DNA of 35,636 nt from a virus, in IMG/VR virus record IMGVR_UViG_3300021437_000059, positions 1-35,636 of that record. The stretch is one strand, 5' to 3'. The notes below the pieces were generated by a model that was not told the DNA's origin, did no database searches, and saw only the letters and a list, made by a program, of their open reading frames with translations. Of the stretch, positions 6,770-12,594 are shown piece after piece (position 1 is the stretch's first letter; each line of letters opens with the position of its first letter). Made by a program: the position numbers and the translations under genes.

Positions 6770-6770
6770 G

Positions 6771-6797
6771 ATGTATCGTATCACTCGTATGTATCGT
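6771..6797 (+). repeat. Three iteron-like 9-bp repeats
   Basis: There are three adjacent 9-mers: ATGTATCGT, ATCACTCGT and ATGTATCGT. The first and third are identical, and the middle one shares six of nine bases. They adjoin the 23-bp inverted repeat. The arrangement recalls small replication-protein binding iterons, but three units are few. Confidence 0.5.
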
Positions 6798-7027
6798 CCT
6801 GGACCCAAGTCTCGGTTCAATTCTTCCGAACTTCTTCTAGGTTCGGCGCTTAGAGTGCTCGTGGGTATCTCCGTCTTCAGCCCGTCAGGCACCGTATTCC
6901 TGCGATGCGTTCCGCTCAGCAGGCGAGCGCAGGTGACTGAGTTCCGCTTCGCCTGAGTGCGCCCTGTTCAGTCAGCACCCGGCCGGCGAATGAAGGTCTT
7001 GATGACCCAGCAGGCATCCTGCAGTCT

Positions 7028-7159
7028 GAGGTCCTCGCGTTATGAAGACAGCCTGAGGTCCTCGAACAGCTCTCACAGGGCAGCGAGGTTCATCTTCAGC
7101 TTCGCCAAGAGCTCTTCGGTCTTCTTGATATCCCTCTCGAGGTCCTCGCGTTGTGAAGA
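7028..7159. repeat. Copied segment from the end of the adjacent gene
   Basis: GAGGTCCTCGCGTT plus TGAAGA occurs at 7028-7048 and at 7139-7159 with one change. The 10-base core GAGGTCCTCG occurs a third time at 7051. The 7139 copy is inside the leftward gene 7073-7564 (residues SSQREDLE). The other two lie just beyond its stop, as if the gene once extended further or its end was partly duplicated. Confidence 0.75.
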
Positions 7160-7564
7160 TCTGAACCCATCGACCGACAGGTGCTTCGCTTCTTCGCATC
7201 GCAGGGTCTGATAGGTGTGCCAGAATGGCAGGTTCGTCTTATCAACGAGCCAGCTATGCTTCTCTGTATCATAGATGAGCCTCTCAACCTTCGCTGCGAT
7301 GAACTTGCCAGACTTCTGACGAGTGATGCTAGTGATGCGTATCGCTGCCTTGTAGATCATGGCATAGAGGTCACGACCAAGGAAGCAGTCACCAACTTCC
7401 AAGTTGGCTTCAAGGTCTGTTCGCTTCTTCTCTGTGCGAGCGGCGACTGCCTCCGGCCCCAGATAGGCACGGCTCTGTTCGGCCATCCACGCGTAGTATT
7501 CCTCGGCTTGTTCGTTAGACAGGTTATTGAGCTGCCCGTCTGTCATTGTGCTGAAGTCCGTCAT
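7073..7564 (-). CDS. Unrecognised 163-residue protein, first leftward gene
   Basis: It starts MTDFSTMTDGQLNNLSNEQAEEYYAW with GGAGAA in front; a second ATG at 7546 is possible. Residues 1-50 are helical and acidic. The middle (DCFLGRDLYAMIYKAAIRITSITRQKSGKFIAAKVER) looks like a small beta-rich fold. The C-terminus is a coiled coil (REDLERDIKKTEELLAKLKMNL). As the first gene behind the leftward promoter motif it is probably expressed earliest. No family recognised. Confidence 0.7.
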   Translation of the reverse strand: MTDFSTMTDGQLNNLSNEQAEEYYAWMAEQSRAYLGPEAVAARTEKKRTDLEANLEVGDCFLGRDLYAMIYKAAIRITSITRQKSGKFIAAKVERLIYDTEKHSWLVDKTNLPFWHTYQTLRCEEAKHLSVDGFRSSQREDLERDIKKTEELLAKLKMNLAAL

Positions 7565-7725
7565 TGTGGTTCTCCAATGTTCGCCGTCATCTTGACGACA
7601 GCACAATCTTAACACGCCCCGCCATAAGGTGGGTTAGTTACATCTAGGACGAGCGGTTACACTTCGACCTAGGAATACCGAGCCTCTTCCCCGAAGTTCT
7701 TCCGCTTGGCCACATAGATACTACT
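7565..7725. other. Divergent control region between leftward and rightward early genes
   Basis: This is 161 bases without a gene. It holds the leftward motif (7610-7618). A rightward stretch, GGTGGGTTAGTTACATC at 7627-7643, loosely resembles the same promoter. A CTAGG...CCTAG dyad (about 7646-7674) brackets a TTACACTT and could be an operator. TTACACTT together with CCTAGG also occurs on the minus strand near 28188-28215. Confidence 0.45.
7600..7622 (-). promoter_or_regulatory. Leftward early promoter motif (copy 3)
   Basis: Leftward, it reads GGGGCGTGTTAAGATTGTGC, ending about 40 bases before the ATG at 7564. It shares the GGCGTGTTA core with 3835-3843 and 5335-5343. The following element is less TATA-like than in the other two. 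Confidence 0.5.
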
Positions 7726-8283
7726 ATGACACTGCACTGCATCAGCACCGAGAACGGCTTCTTCCTCATTCACAATGAGCAGGCGTTCTACCGAACCGAG
7801 GAGCCCTACGCCCTCGCTCTGGGCAAGGACCTGCGCTCCGTCAAGAAGCGCGGCATCATCCTCAAGAATGTGCTCCCGCTGGAGAGCCGCATCACGAGGC
7901 ACTCCGTTCAGAACCTCACGGAGCGCGCCATTCGACGCAAGCGGTTCCTGAACGCTGGCTTCCGCCTGACGCCGCCACGGACTTGGACCGAGGAGAACCA
8001 TCAGCGCCTGAACTCCATTCTTGCGCAGACGAAGAACGAGGAGATGCTGGACCTGTTGCTTGTCCTGCTGCTGAACGAGCTGCCCATTCGGTTCGCCATT
8101 AACCCGAACGCAACTCGAACGCTGGGCGTGAAGCTTGTTGAGCTTGCGGGTCGCCTGAACCACCCATTCACACCCATCACCTCGGCAATGAAGATAATTC
8201 GGCAGAAGGTTCCGCAGTGGCCGGACCTGAACGCCATCACCGGAGAACCCCATGATACGCTCAAGGCCAACCCCATCAAGTGA
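7726..8283 (+). CDS. Unrecognised 185-residue protein, first rightward gene
   Basis: It starts MTLHCISTENGFFLIHNEQAFY, with no ribosome site in front (ATAGATACTACT before the ATG), so translation may be leaderless or weakly initiated. The basic, helical middle (KKRGIILKNVLPLESRITRHSV, TERAIRRKRFLN) and an ELLLVLL-like helix (EEMLDLLLVLLLNELP) could form a DNA-binding or dimer domain. No family recognised. It overlaps the next gene by 32 bases. Confidence 0.7.
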   Translation: MTLHCISTENGFFLIHNEQAFYRTEEPYALALGKDLRSVKKRGIILKNVLPLESRITRHSVQNLTERAIRRKRFLNAGFRLTPPRTWTEENHQRLNSILAQTKNEEMLDLLLVLLLNELPIRFAINPNATRTLGVKLVELAGRLNHPFTPITSAMKIIRQKVPQWPDLNAITGEPHDTLKANPIK

Positions 8284-8509
8284 CGCTGCTGACTGGCTTC
8301 AGGAGGCCCTCGTCCATCTCAGCGAGGACTGCTGGGTCGATGACGACGAGATACAAGAATGGGTGCAGGAGGCGCTGCGTCTGTGCTCAGCGTCAGCGAA
8401 CTTCAGCGCCACGCCAGCCGTGAGCACCGTAGCGGCAATGCTCGAGAAGCGCGTGCAGCAGCTCTTGACGCCGAACTACGCGGCGTATCTCGTCATCGTG
8501 ATGCCGTGA
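8252..8509 (+). CDS. Unrecognised 85-residue protein
   Basis: It starts MIRSRPTPSSDAADWLQEALVH behind CGGAGA, inside the end of the previous gene. It is acidic and helical (SEDCWVDDDEIQEWVQEALRL). The stop TGA (8507-8509) overlaps a GTG start of the next gene. The function is unknown. Confidence 0.6.
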   Translation: MIRSRPTPSSDAADWLQEALVHLSEDCWVDDDEIQEWVQEALRLCSASANFSATPAVSTVAAMLEKRVQQLLTPNYAAYLVIVMP

Positions 8510-8778
8510 GAGCCATCTGTTCCGCCTGCGGCCATCTTGCCGGCTCCAAGGAATGTAACGACGCCTGGGACCGTGACATCGACCGAACCTACCGAGAGGG
8601 AACTATGAACGCCCGTGACATTCTGCTCTCCCGCAAGGAGGCGCTGCTGGACGACATCATCAGCGCGAAGAACCGCCAGGACGAGCTCCGCGCCCTCATC
8701 GTCGAGATGCAGACCTTCATTGCCGAGAAGCGCGAGCTGCTGCAGGCGACCCTGCGAGAGTTGCACGAGAACCAATAG
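8506..8778 (+). CDS. Small zinc-finger-like plus coiled-coil protein
   Basis: The start is ambiguous. A GTG at 8506 overlapping the previous stop gives 90 residues beginning MRAICSACGHLAGSKEC, with Cys-x2-Cys, His and Cys that could bind zinc. An ATG at 8605 with AGAGGGA in front gives a 57-residue coiled coil (MNARDILLSRKEALLDDIIS...ENQ). The second has the better ribosome site; the first explains the conserved-looking Cys residues. Both products could be made. Confidence 0.6.
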   Translation: MRAICSACGHLAGSKECNDAWDRDIDRTYREGTMNARDILLSRKEALLDDIISAKNRQDELRALIVEMQTFIAEKRELLQATLRELHENQ

Positions 8779-8788
8779 GAACCACACA

Positions 8789-8863
8789 ATGACCACCTTC
8801 AACCTTGTTACCGAGACGAACCTGAACCTTGGGACGGACTTCAACGGACTTCAACGGGCTTAA
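8789..8863 (+). CDS. 24-codon leader or detached front of the methyltransferase gene
   Basis: This frame reads MTTFNLVTETNLNLGTDFNG and ends at the TAA at 8861-8863. A 10-bp tandem duplication at 8835-8857 shifts it out of frame with the methyltransferase gene. With one unit fewer, it would run straight into that gene as ...DFNGLKELMGYAR. It is therefore either the original N-terminus cut off by the duplication or a leader peptide. Confidence 0.5.
   Translation: MTTFNLVTETNLNLGTDFNGLQRA
8835..8857 (+). repeat. 10-bp tandem duplication (2.3 copies)
   Basis: The unit CGGACTTCAA is present twice in succession, followed by CGG. A 10-base unit changes the frame by one. It separates the 24-codon frame at 8789 from the methyltransferase frame. 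Confidence 0.95.
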
Positions 8864-8870
8864 GGAGCTA

Positions 8871-9623
8871 ATGGGCTACGCTCGCATCGTCAGCGACCGC
8901 CTGCGTGACCAATGGCTTCAGTCGAATAGAACCGACTACAGCATCTACAAGAACCCGGACTACATCTACGAGGGCCTCATCTGCTTCTCGATGATGTCGA
9001 ACCAAGTCATCAAGAACCTTGAGCGATACACTCGCGTGGCGAACCTCCCGAAGGGGTCGCTTCTGGACATCTACAACGGCATCGGGCTGACCTCAGTTCT
9101 TGCCGCGAAGGCTGGCTTCATGCCGTCCGCCGTGAATGACAATATTCCTCAGGTGGAGTTCATGCAGAAGACGGCGAAGCGCCATCTTGGCTATGAGATA
9201 CCAGTCTTCGGGAGCCTCACGGAGGTTCCAGCGCGGTCATTCGACTTCGTCATGTCACTTGAAGTTCTTGAGCACTTCACTGAGCCGCTGAAGCATCTTG
9301 ATGAGACCCTCAGCAAGGTCAAGGGTCCGAACGGCATCTTCGTCGAGAGCACCGGCTTCGCCGACTGCAACCTGCCGGGGCACTTCGAGAGGTATTCCAT
9401 CGACGGACAAGAAGTACTTCATCGGCAGGTATCCAAGCAGCTGAATGCCGCCCTAAGCAAGAACTTCTTCAAGGAGGCATCCTGCGTGAATAAGAAGCCA
9501 CGCATCTGGCGAATGAAGGGAGAGCAGACGGAGACTACCCTATGGAGCTTCAAGAAGGACGGGACCAAGGGAACATTCCGGTGTCTGAACCGAGACATGG
9601 AACGACTTGGACTGGACCTCTGA
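8871..9623 (+). CDS. Class I SAM-dependent methyltransferase
   Basis: This is a 250-residue protein from the ATG at 8871, which has TTAAGGAG at ideal distance. The N-terminus (MGYARIVSDRLRDQWLQS) precedes a Rossmann methyltransferase core. The SAM loop is LLDIYNGIGLTSVLA (D-x3-G-x-G) near residue 80, and the second acidic strand is near AVNDN. The motif FDFVMSLEVLEHFTEPLKHL near 140 is typical of the methyltransferase type 11/12 families. No NPPY/DPPY motif is present, so DNA adenine methylation is unlikely. A tRNA, protein or small-molecule substrate is possible. The gene may once have begun at 8789. A tRNA gene follows 15 bases after the stop. Confidence 0.8.
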   Translation: MGYARIVSDRLRDQWLQSNRTDYSIYKNPDYIYEGLICFSMMSNQVIKNLERYTRVANLPKGSLLDIYNGIGLTSVLAAKAGFMPSAVNDNIPQVEFMQKTAKRHLGYEIPVFGSLTEVPARSFDFVMSLEVLEHFTEPLKHLDETLSKVKGPNGIFVESTGFADCNLPGHFERYSIDGQEVLHRQVSKQLNAALSKNFFKEASCVNKKPRIWRMKGEQTETTLWSFKKDGTKGTFRCLNRDMERLGLDL

Positions 9624-9637
9624 CTGCGATGATAGAT

Positions 9638-9712
9638 GGGCCAATAGCTCACCGGCGAGAGCGGAGTCCTCATAAGGCTTCGGGCTGGGTTCGACACCCA
9701 GTTGGCCTACCA
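9638..9712 (+). tRNA. tRNA with CAU anticodon (Ile2 or elongator Met), CCA encoded
   Basis: It folds completely. The acceptor GGGCCAA pairs with TTGGCCT (one G-U at position 1-72). The D-arm is GCTC/GAGC, the anticodon stem GAGTC/GGCTT (with G-U pairs), the anticodon loop CTCATAA at 9669-9675, and the T-arm CTGGG-TTCGACA-CCCAG. The discriminator A and CCA end at 9712. It is not an initiator: it lacks the unpaired 1-72 position and the three G-C pairs in the anticodon stem. The C4-G69 and C5-G68 pairs are those reported as TilS recognition elements in bacterial tRNA-Ile2, so AUA-reading tRNA-Ile2 is the better guess. It holds the only GANTC site in the window (9664-9668). Confidence 0.93.
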
Positions 9713-9725
9713 ACGAGAGAAGCGA

Positions 9726-10304
9726 ATGATACGACAGAACATCACCCTTGAGCAGTTCTACACGCCACAGACAACGGCGGACTGGGTCATTCAGACCATT
9801 CGGGACCAGCCCTGGTGGATAGACCTTGTGGAGTTCATCGAGCCCACCGCCGGCAAGGGCGTCTTCGTGAATGCCCTGAAGCCCTATGAGCACTACGCCA
9901 CCGTGCATGCTGGCGACCTGGAGCCGAAGCATCCGGATGTTCAGCAGTGGGACGCGCTCACCGTCGATGTGCCGAAGTTGCTAATGCATCCGACGAAGGG
10001 TGTTCAGATACCACGGGACCATGTGTGCCTCATCGGGAACCCACCCTTCGGTCGTCAGTCGAAGCTCGCTCGTGAGATATGGGACCACTACGCCGAACAT
10101 GTTGGCTATACCGCATTCATCGTGCCGCGCTCAATGGCCATTCCGAAGACCTACAGCAAGTCCCGCACCATTCCGAAGTGCCAGGACCTGCTCTTCACAC
10201 TGAGCCTCCCAGAGGACAAGTTCGAGCTTCCGAACGGGAAGATGAAGGTCGTCAAGGGCACCGCGCTGCTCGTTACGCGTCATAAGGCGCTGAGGTTCGA
10301 ATGA
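9726..10304 (+). CDS. DNA N6-adenine-type methyltransferase (NPPF motif)
   Basis: This is a 192-residue protein starting MIRQNITLEQFYTPQTTADW. It has the FYTP element (motif X region) and the SAM-binding EFIEPTAGKGVFVNAL (residues of about 36-50). The catalytic CLIGNPPFGRQSKLA lies near residue 107. This order (X-I-IV) is that of small amino-methyltransferases acting on adenine N6 or cytosine N4. A frame opening with TTG at 9702 lies inside the tRNA and is rejected in favour of the ATG at 9726. There is no target-recognition domain of usual size, so specificity is unclear. Its last 38 residues (LLFTLSLPEDKFELPNGKM...) are duplicated at 10636-10749. It overlaps the next gene (ATGA). Confidence 0.82.
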   Translation: MIRQNITLEQFYTPQTTADWVIQTIRDQPWWIDLVEFIEPTAGKGVFVNALKPYEHYATVHAGDLEPKHPDVQQWDALTVDVPKLLMHPTKGVQIPRDHVCLIGNPPFGRQSKLAREIWDHYAEHVGYTAFIVPRSMAIPKTYSKSRTIPKCQDLLFTLSLPEDKFELPNGKMKVVKGTALLVTRHKALRFE

Positions 10305-10579
10305 AGTTCTACGCCTACAGGCTCGAAGGCGGAGGCAGAGCGGCACTTCGTGCTCGCGGACTTGCTGCTCTGGTTCCTGAGACCAACCAACACCGGCTTC
10401 AGCGTCAAGAAGCCATCGACGGTGCCGACAGCCTGTACTCGCTCGTTGGCGAGGTTCTTCGCCCGGAGCTCATCAGCGAAGACGACATTCAGAGCACGCG
10501 GCAGTTCTCGCCTTCATTCTATCTGCACGCGCAGCTCATTCAGCGCCTGTGCAGTATTCGAGACGAGTGGTCGCGATGA
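10301..10579 (+). CDS. Small protein ending in WSR (family copy 1)
   Basis: This is a 92-residue protein starting MKFYAYRLEGGGRAALRARG. Its C-terminus, LIQRLCSIRDEWSR, resembles the ends of the next-but-one gene (LLDRMLKNREWSR) and the one after (LMERMLQVRHNWSRR). Its ATG and stop both overlap neighbouring genes. It lies between the methyltransferase and a duplicated piece of that gene. No family recognised. Confidence 0.65.
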   Translation: MKFYAYRLEGGGRAALRARGLAALVPETNQHRLQRQEAIDGADSLYSLVGEVLRPELISEDDIQSTRQFSPSFYLHAQLIQRLCSIRDEWSR

Positions 10580-10749
10580 TAACCATCAACAGAACTTCAG
10601 GCGAGTGGTGCGTCGGCAGACAAGCAGGCCAGCACCTGCTCTTCACACTGAGCCTGCCCGAGGACAAGTTCGAGCTGCCAGACGGGAAGATGAAGGTCGT
10701 GAAGGGCTGCGCGCTGCTTGTGACGCGGCATCAGGCGCTGAGGTTCTGA
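10576..10749 (+). pseudogene. Duplicated C-terminal fragment of the NPPF methyltransferase
   Basis: This is a 57-codon frame starting MITINRTSGEWCVGRQAGQH. From residue 20 it copies the last 38 residues of the 9726-10304 protein with four changes (N to D, T to C, K to Q, and the last E lost). It lacks the SAM and NPPF motifs, so it cannot be an enzyme alone. The open frame and overlapping start and stop codons show it is still translated or only recently copied. It could act as a subunit-like piece, but a gene remnant is simpler. Confidence 0.75.
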
Positions 10750-10989
10750 ATGCGAAGTCGTACTCCAGGTCCTGGGCTTGTTCCGTTCCGGCGCTCAATG
10801 CTGCACGGTGAGCCATTCCCGGCTCAGCCACCGAAGGACTGGGAGGCGAAGGCCCTGTGTCATTGGGTCCCAATGACACAGGTGCAGACCATTGAGCGCG
10901 AGCTTGACTGGCTCGCTCCCTGGGGCTCGATGCTCTGGAATGTGACGCTGCTTGACCGAATGCTCAAGAACCGCGAGTGGAGCCGATGA
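10750..10989 (+). CDS. Small protein ending in WSR (family copy 2)
   Basis: This is a 79-residue protein starting MRSRTPGPGLVPFRRSMLHG. The segment ALCHWVPMTQVQTIERELDW and the end LLDRMLKNREWSR align with QTTCYWVLSDAVRWLTGIEW and LMERMLQVRHNWSRR of the next gene. This suggests paralogues with a shared C-terminal domain of about 45 residues. The stop overlaps the next ATG. The function is unknown. Confidence 0.65.
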   Translation: MRSRTPGPGLVPFRRSMLHGEPFPAQPPKDWEAKALCHWVPMTQVQTIERELDWLAPWGSMLWNVTLLDRMLKNREWSR

Positions 10990-11342
10990 GGTATTATCAG
11001 AGACTTCAGCGTGCTCGGGAACTGCGTCGAAGCGCCTCTTCGTCGTCTGCTGACCGTTCGACAGGACTGGAGCCGCAGATGCTGATGCTCAGCGGTACTT
11101 CGACAGCCTCGAACCTGGGCTACACGCCGCTGAGCTCGTTCGTCGGTCTCTCTCTCAGCGAAGCCACAACGAAGCCCGTTGGCTTCCACAAGCGCGGACA
11201 GACCACATGCTACTGGGTTCTGAGCGATGCCGTGCGTTGGCTAACAGGCATCGAGTGGTGCGACACCTGGACCATTCAGCAGCGTGCGAAGCCACTGATG
11301 GAGCGCATGCTTCAGGTTCGGCACAACTGGAGCCGCCGATGA
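10986..11342 (+). CDS. Small protein ending in WSRR (family copy 3)
   Basis: This is a 118-residue protein starting MRYYQRLQRARELRRSASSS. A Ser-rich N-terminal half is followed by the shared C-terminal domain (TTCYWVLSDAVRWLTGIEWC...NWSRR). The ATG at 10986 overlaps the upstream TGA and is preferred to 10977. The stop overlaps the nuclease ATG. Paralogy with 10750-10989 and, more weakly, with 10301-10579 is seen by eye. The function is unknown. Confidence 0.65.
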   Translation: MRYYQRLQRARELRRSASSSSADRSTGLEPQMLMLSGTSTASNLGYTPLSSFVGLSLSEATTKPVGFHKRGQTTCYWVLSDAVRWLTGIEWCDTWTIQQRAKPLMERMLQVRHNWSRR

Positions 11343-11686
11343 GACAGCTCAAGGCCTCTGAGGTTCGTCAGTTCCGTCTGAACCTGCTCGAGCGGCAGGG
11401 CGGTCGCTGCGCCCTCTGCGGCGAGCCCCTCGCACCAGCCCTCGCGTGTCTTGACCACAACCACGCTACAGGTCAGGTTCGTGGCGTTATTCATCGCGCC
11501 TGCAACAGCGTGCTCGGCAAGGTCGAGAACGGGCGCCGCTTCGGCAAGGACTTCGACATCCTCGCATTCGCCGCTGGTCTGCATCGATATCTCTGCGTGC
11601 AGCAGCCATATCCACTTCATCCATCGTTCGGAGCCAAGGTTCGCCGGAAGCGAATAGGTAAGATACGCTCGAACCTCGGTTCTTAG
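11339..11686 (+). CDS. Endonuclease VII-like Holliday-junction nuclease
   Basis: This is a 115-residue protein starting MRQLKASEVRQFRLNLLERQ. It matches the recombination endonuclease VII family (PF02945; T4 gp49). The candidate zinc ligands are C24, C27, H52 and C55, His replacing the usual third Cys. The catalytic DHNH lies at 39-42, followed by GQVRGVIHRACNSVLG with N56. These enzymes resolve branched DNA before packaging. It is shorter than T4 gp49 (157 residues). It closes the rightward chain of overlapping early genes. The ATG at 11339 overlaps the previous stop. Confidence 0.88.
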   Translation: MRQLKASEVRQFRLNLLERQGGRCALCGEPLAPALACLDHNHATGQVRGVIHRACNSVLGKVENGRRFGKDFDILAFAAGLHRYLCVQQPYPLHPSFGAKVRRKRIGKIRSNLGS

Positions 11687-11720
11687 AATAACATACTTAA
11701 CTTAGGTTCGGGAGGCGCTA

Positions 11721-12377
11721 ATGACCTATCTTCAACCCCAAGAGCTGCTGGACGCCATCATCGAGGCGAAGTCGCTGAACTCTCTCACGCCGAGACTTGC
11801 GACGCATCTCGCATCCATCGCCGAGGGTCTCTCTCGTCATCGCTGGTATAACGGTTACTCGTTCCGGGAGGACCTTGTTGCCGAGGCTACCGCTCGCCTG
11901 TGCCGCATCTGGCATCAGTTCGACCCAGCTCGAAGTAGCAGCGCGTTCAGCTACTACACGCGAACCTGCCAGAATGTGTTCCAGGACTACATCAACCGAG
12001 AGCGCGAGCAGGCGGACATTCTTGATACCCTGCTGCTTGAGGCGAACCAGGAGCCCACGGCCGGCTTCGAGGAGCGTCAGGTTAGCAGCACCGGCTGGGC
12101 GAAGCGTCGCGCTCGTCTTGATGCCCTGCGGAAGAAGGACCTTCAGAAGCCACGGAGAACCGCCGAGACGGGCTCCCTGCCCTGGAAGCCCAACAGCCCT
12201 TCAGCATTCATTCACTGCGTTCCAGACGCGAACCCAGCGCATCTTGATGCCGCCTATGACGCCTGCAACGCGCTGAACATTACGCCCAAGGTCATAAGAC
12301 TGCGCCTGAACAGCACCGTCATTCGCGAGGTTCCCTTCGACCTCACACGGCGCGTAATGCTTCCTACGCATAAGTAG
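11721..12377 (+). CDS. Late sigma factor, T4 gp55-like
   Basis: This is a 218-residue protein starting MTYLQPQELLDAIIEAKSLN behind GGGAGG. The first 100 residues align by eye with T4 gp55: ELLDAII (T4 ELLQAII), SIAEGLSRHRWYNGYSF (T4 LIAEGLSKRFNFSGYTQ), HQFDPARSSSAFSYYTR (T4 HNFDETKYKNPHAYITQ), and FQDYINREREQ (T4 FVQRIKKERKE). This is the sigma region 2 that binds core RNA polymerase and the -10 box. gp55 drives T4 late genes from TATAAATA. It is rare in P22-like phages. The gene lies between early and virion genes, and its stop codon is part of the first late-promoter-like motif. About 34 bases of AT-rich DNA precede it. Confidence 0.82.
   Translation: MTYLQPQELLDAIIEAKSLNSLTPRLATHLASIAEGLSRHRWYNGYSFREDLVAEATARLCRIWHQFDPARSSSAFSYYTRTCQNVFQDYINREREQADILDTLLLEANQEPTAGFEERQVSSTGWAKRRARLDALRKKDLQKPRRTAETGSLPWKPNSPSAFIHCVPDANPAHLDAAYDACNALNITPKVIRLRLNSTVIREVPFDLTRRVMLPTHK
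12370..12377 (+). promoter_or_regulatory. Late promoter-like motif ATAAGTAG (packaging genes)
   Basis: This motif overlaps the stop of the sigma gene, 49 bases before the ATG at 12427. It would drive the 55-residue protein and the terminase genes. A small dyad CTAGC-ACCTC-GCTAG follows at 12382-12396. See the other copies at 14631, 16875, 23912, 28179 (minus) and 29311. Confidence 0.6.
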
Positions 12378-12426
12378 AGAACTAGCACCTCGCTAGGCTC
12401 ACTACTCTCCCAGGAGGAACTCTGGA

Positions 12427-12594
12427 ATGAACTACCCAACGGACTTCGTGCAATACTACAACATTCAGACGGACGAGCTCGTCAGCGTTCCGGCTGTTCA
12501 GCGCGTTCAGGAGCTTGAGGCGCAGGTGCTGACCCTCTCGCGGCGCATCATTGACCTGCAGCGCGAGCTGCTGACCCTTCGCGAGGCGCAGTAA
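12427..12594 (+). CDS. 55-residue leucine-rich coiled-coil protein
   Basis: It starts MNYPTDFVQYYNIQTDELVS behind AGGAGG. Residues 23-55 form a heptad helix (VQELEAQVLTLSRRIIDLQR...LLTLREAQ) likely to dimerise. The TAA overlaps the ATG of the small-terminase gene. It could be a packaging helper or, given its neighbour, a partner of the sigma factor. Neither is shown by the sequence. Confidence 0.75.
   Translation: MNYPTDFVQYYNIQTDELVSVPAVQRVQELEAQVLTLSRRIIDLQRELLTLREAQ

Larger units (their letters stand above)
6640..7072. other. Non-coding region with repeats (candidate replication origin)
   Basis: I see no convincing gene in these 433 bases. A rightward frame at 6705-6956 and a leftward 43-codon frame from 6745 both exist only because the region holds an inverted repeat. 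The region contains a 23-bp inverted repeat (6678-6700 and 6747-6769), three 9-bp direct repeats (6771-6797) and copies of a motif from the end of the adjacent gene (7028-7058). Lying just upstream of the polymerase-like gene, it is a plausible origin or control region. That role is inferred. Confidence 0.4.

Noticed and set aside
6705-6956. 83-codon rightward frame in the gap before the polymerase-like gene
   Set aside because: Only the first third looks protein-like, because it reads through the inverted repeat. No ribosome site and no match to neighbours. Kept as non-coding.
9702-9725. TTG start giving an eight-residue longer methyltransferase
   Set aside because: It lies inside the tRNA gene, has no ribosome site, and the ATG at 9726 follows directly with the family-typical start of the domain.
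7726-11686. CRISPR array or integrase/repressor module
   Set aside because: No regularly spaced repeats and no recombinase or lambda-type repressor motifs on either strand.
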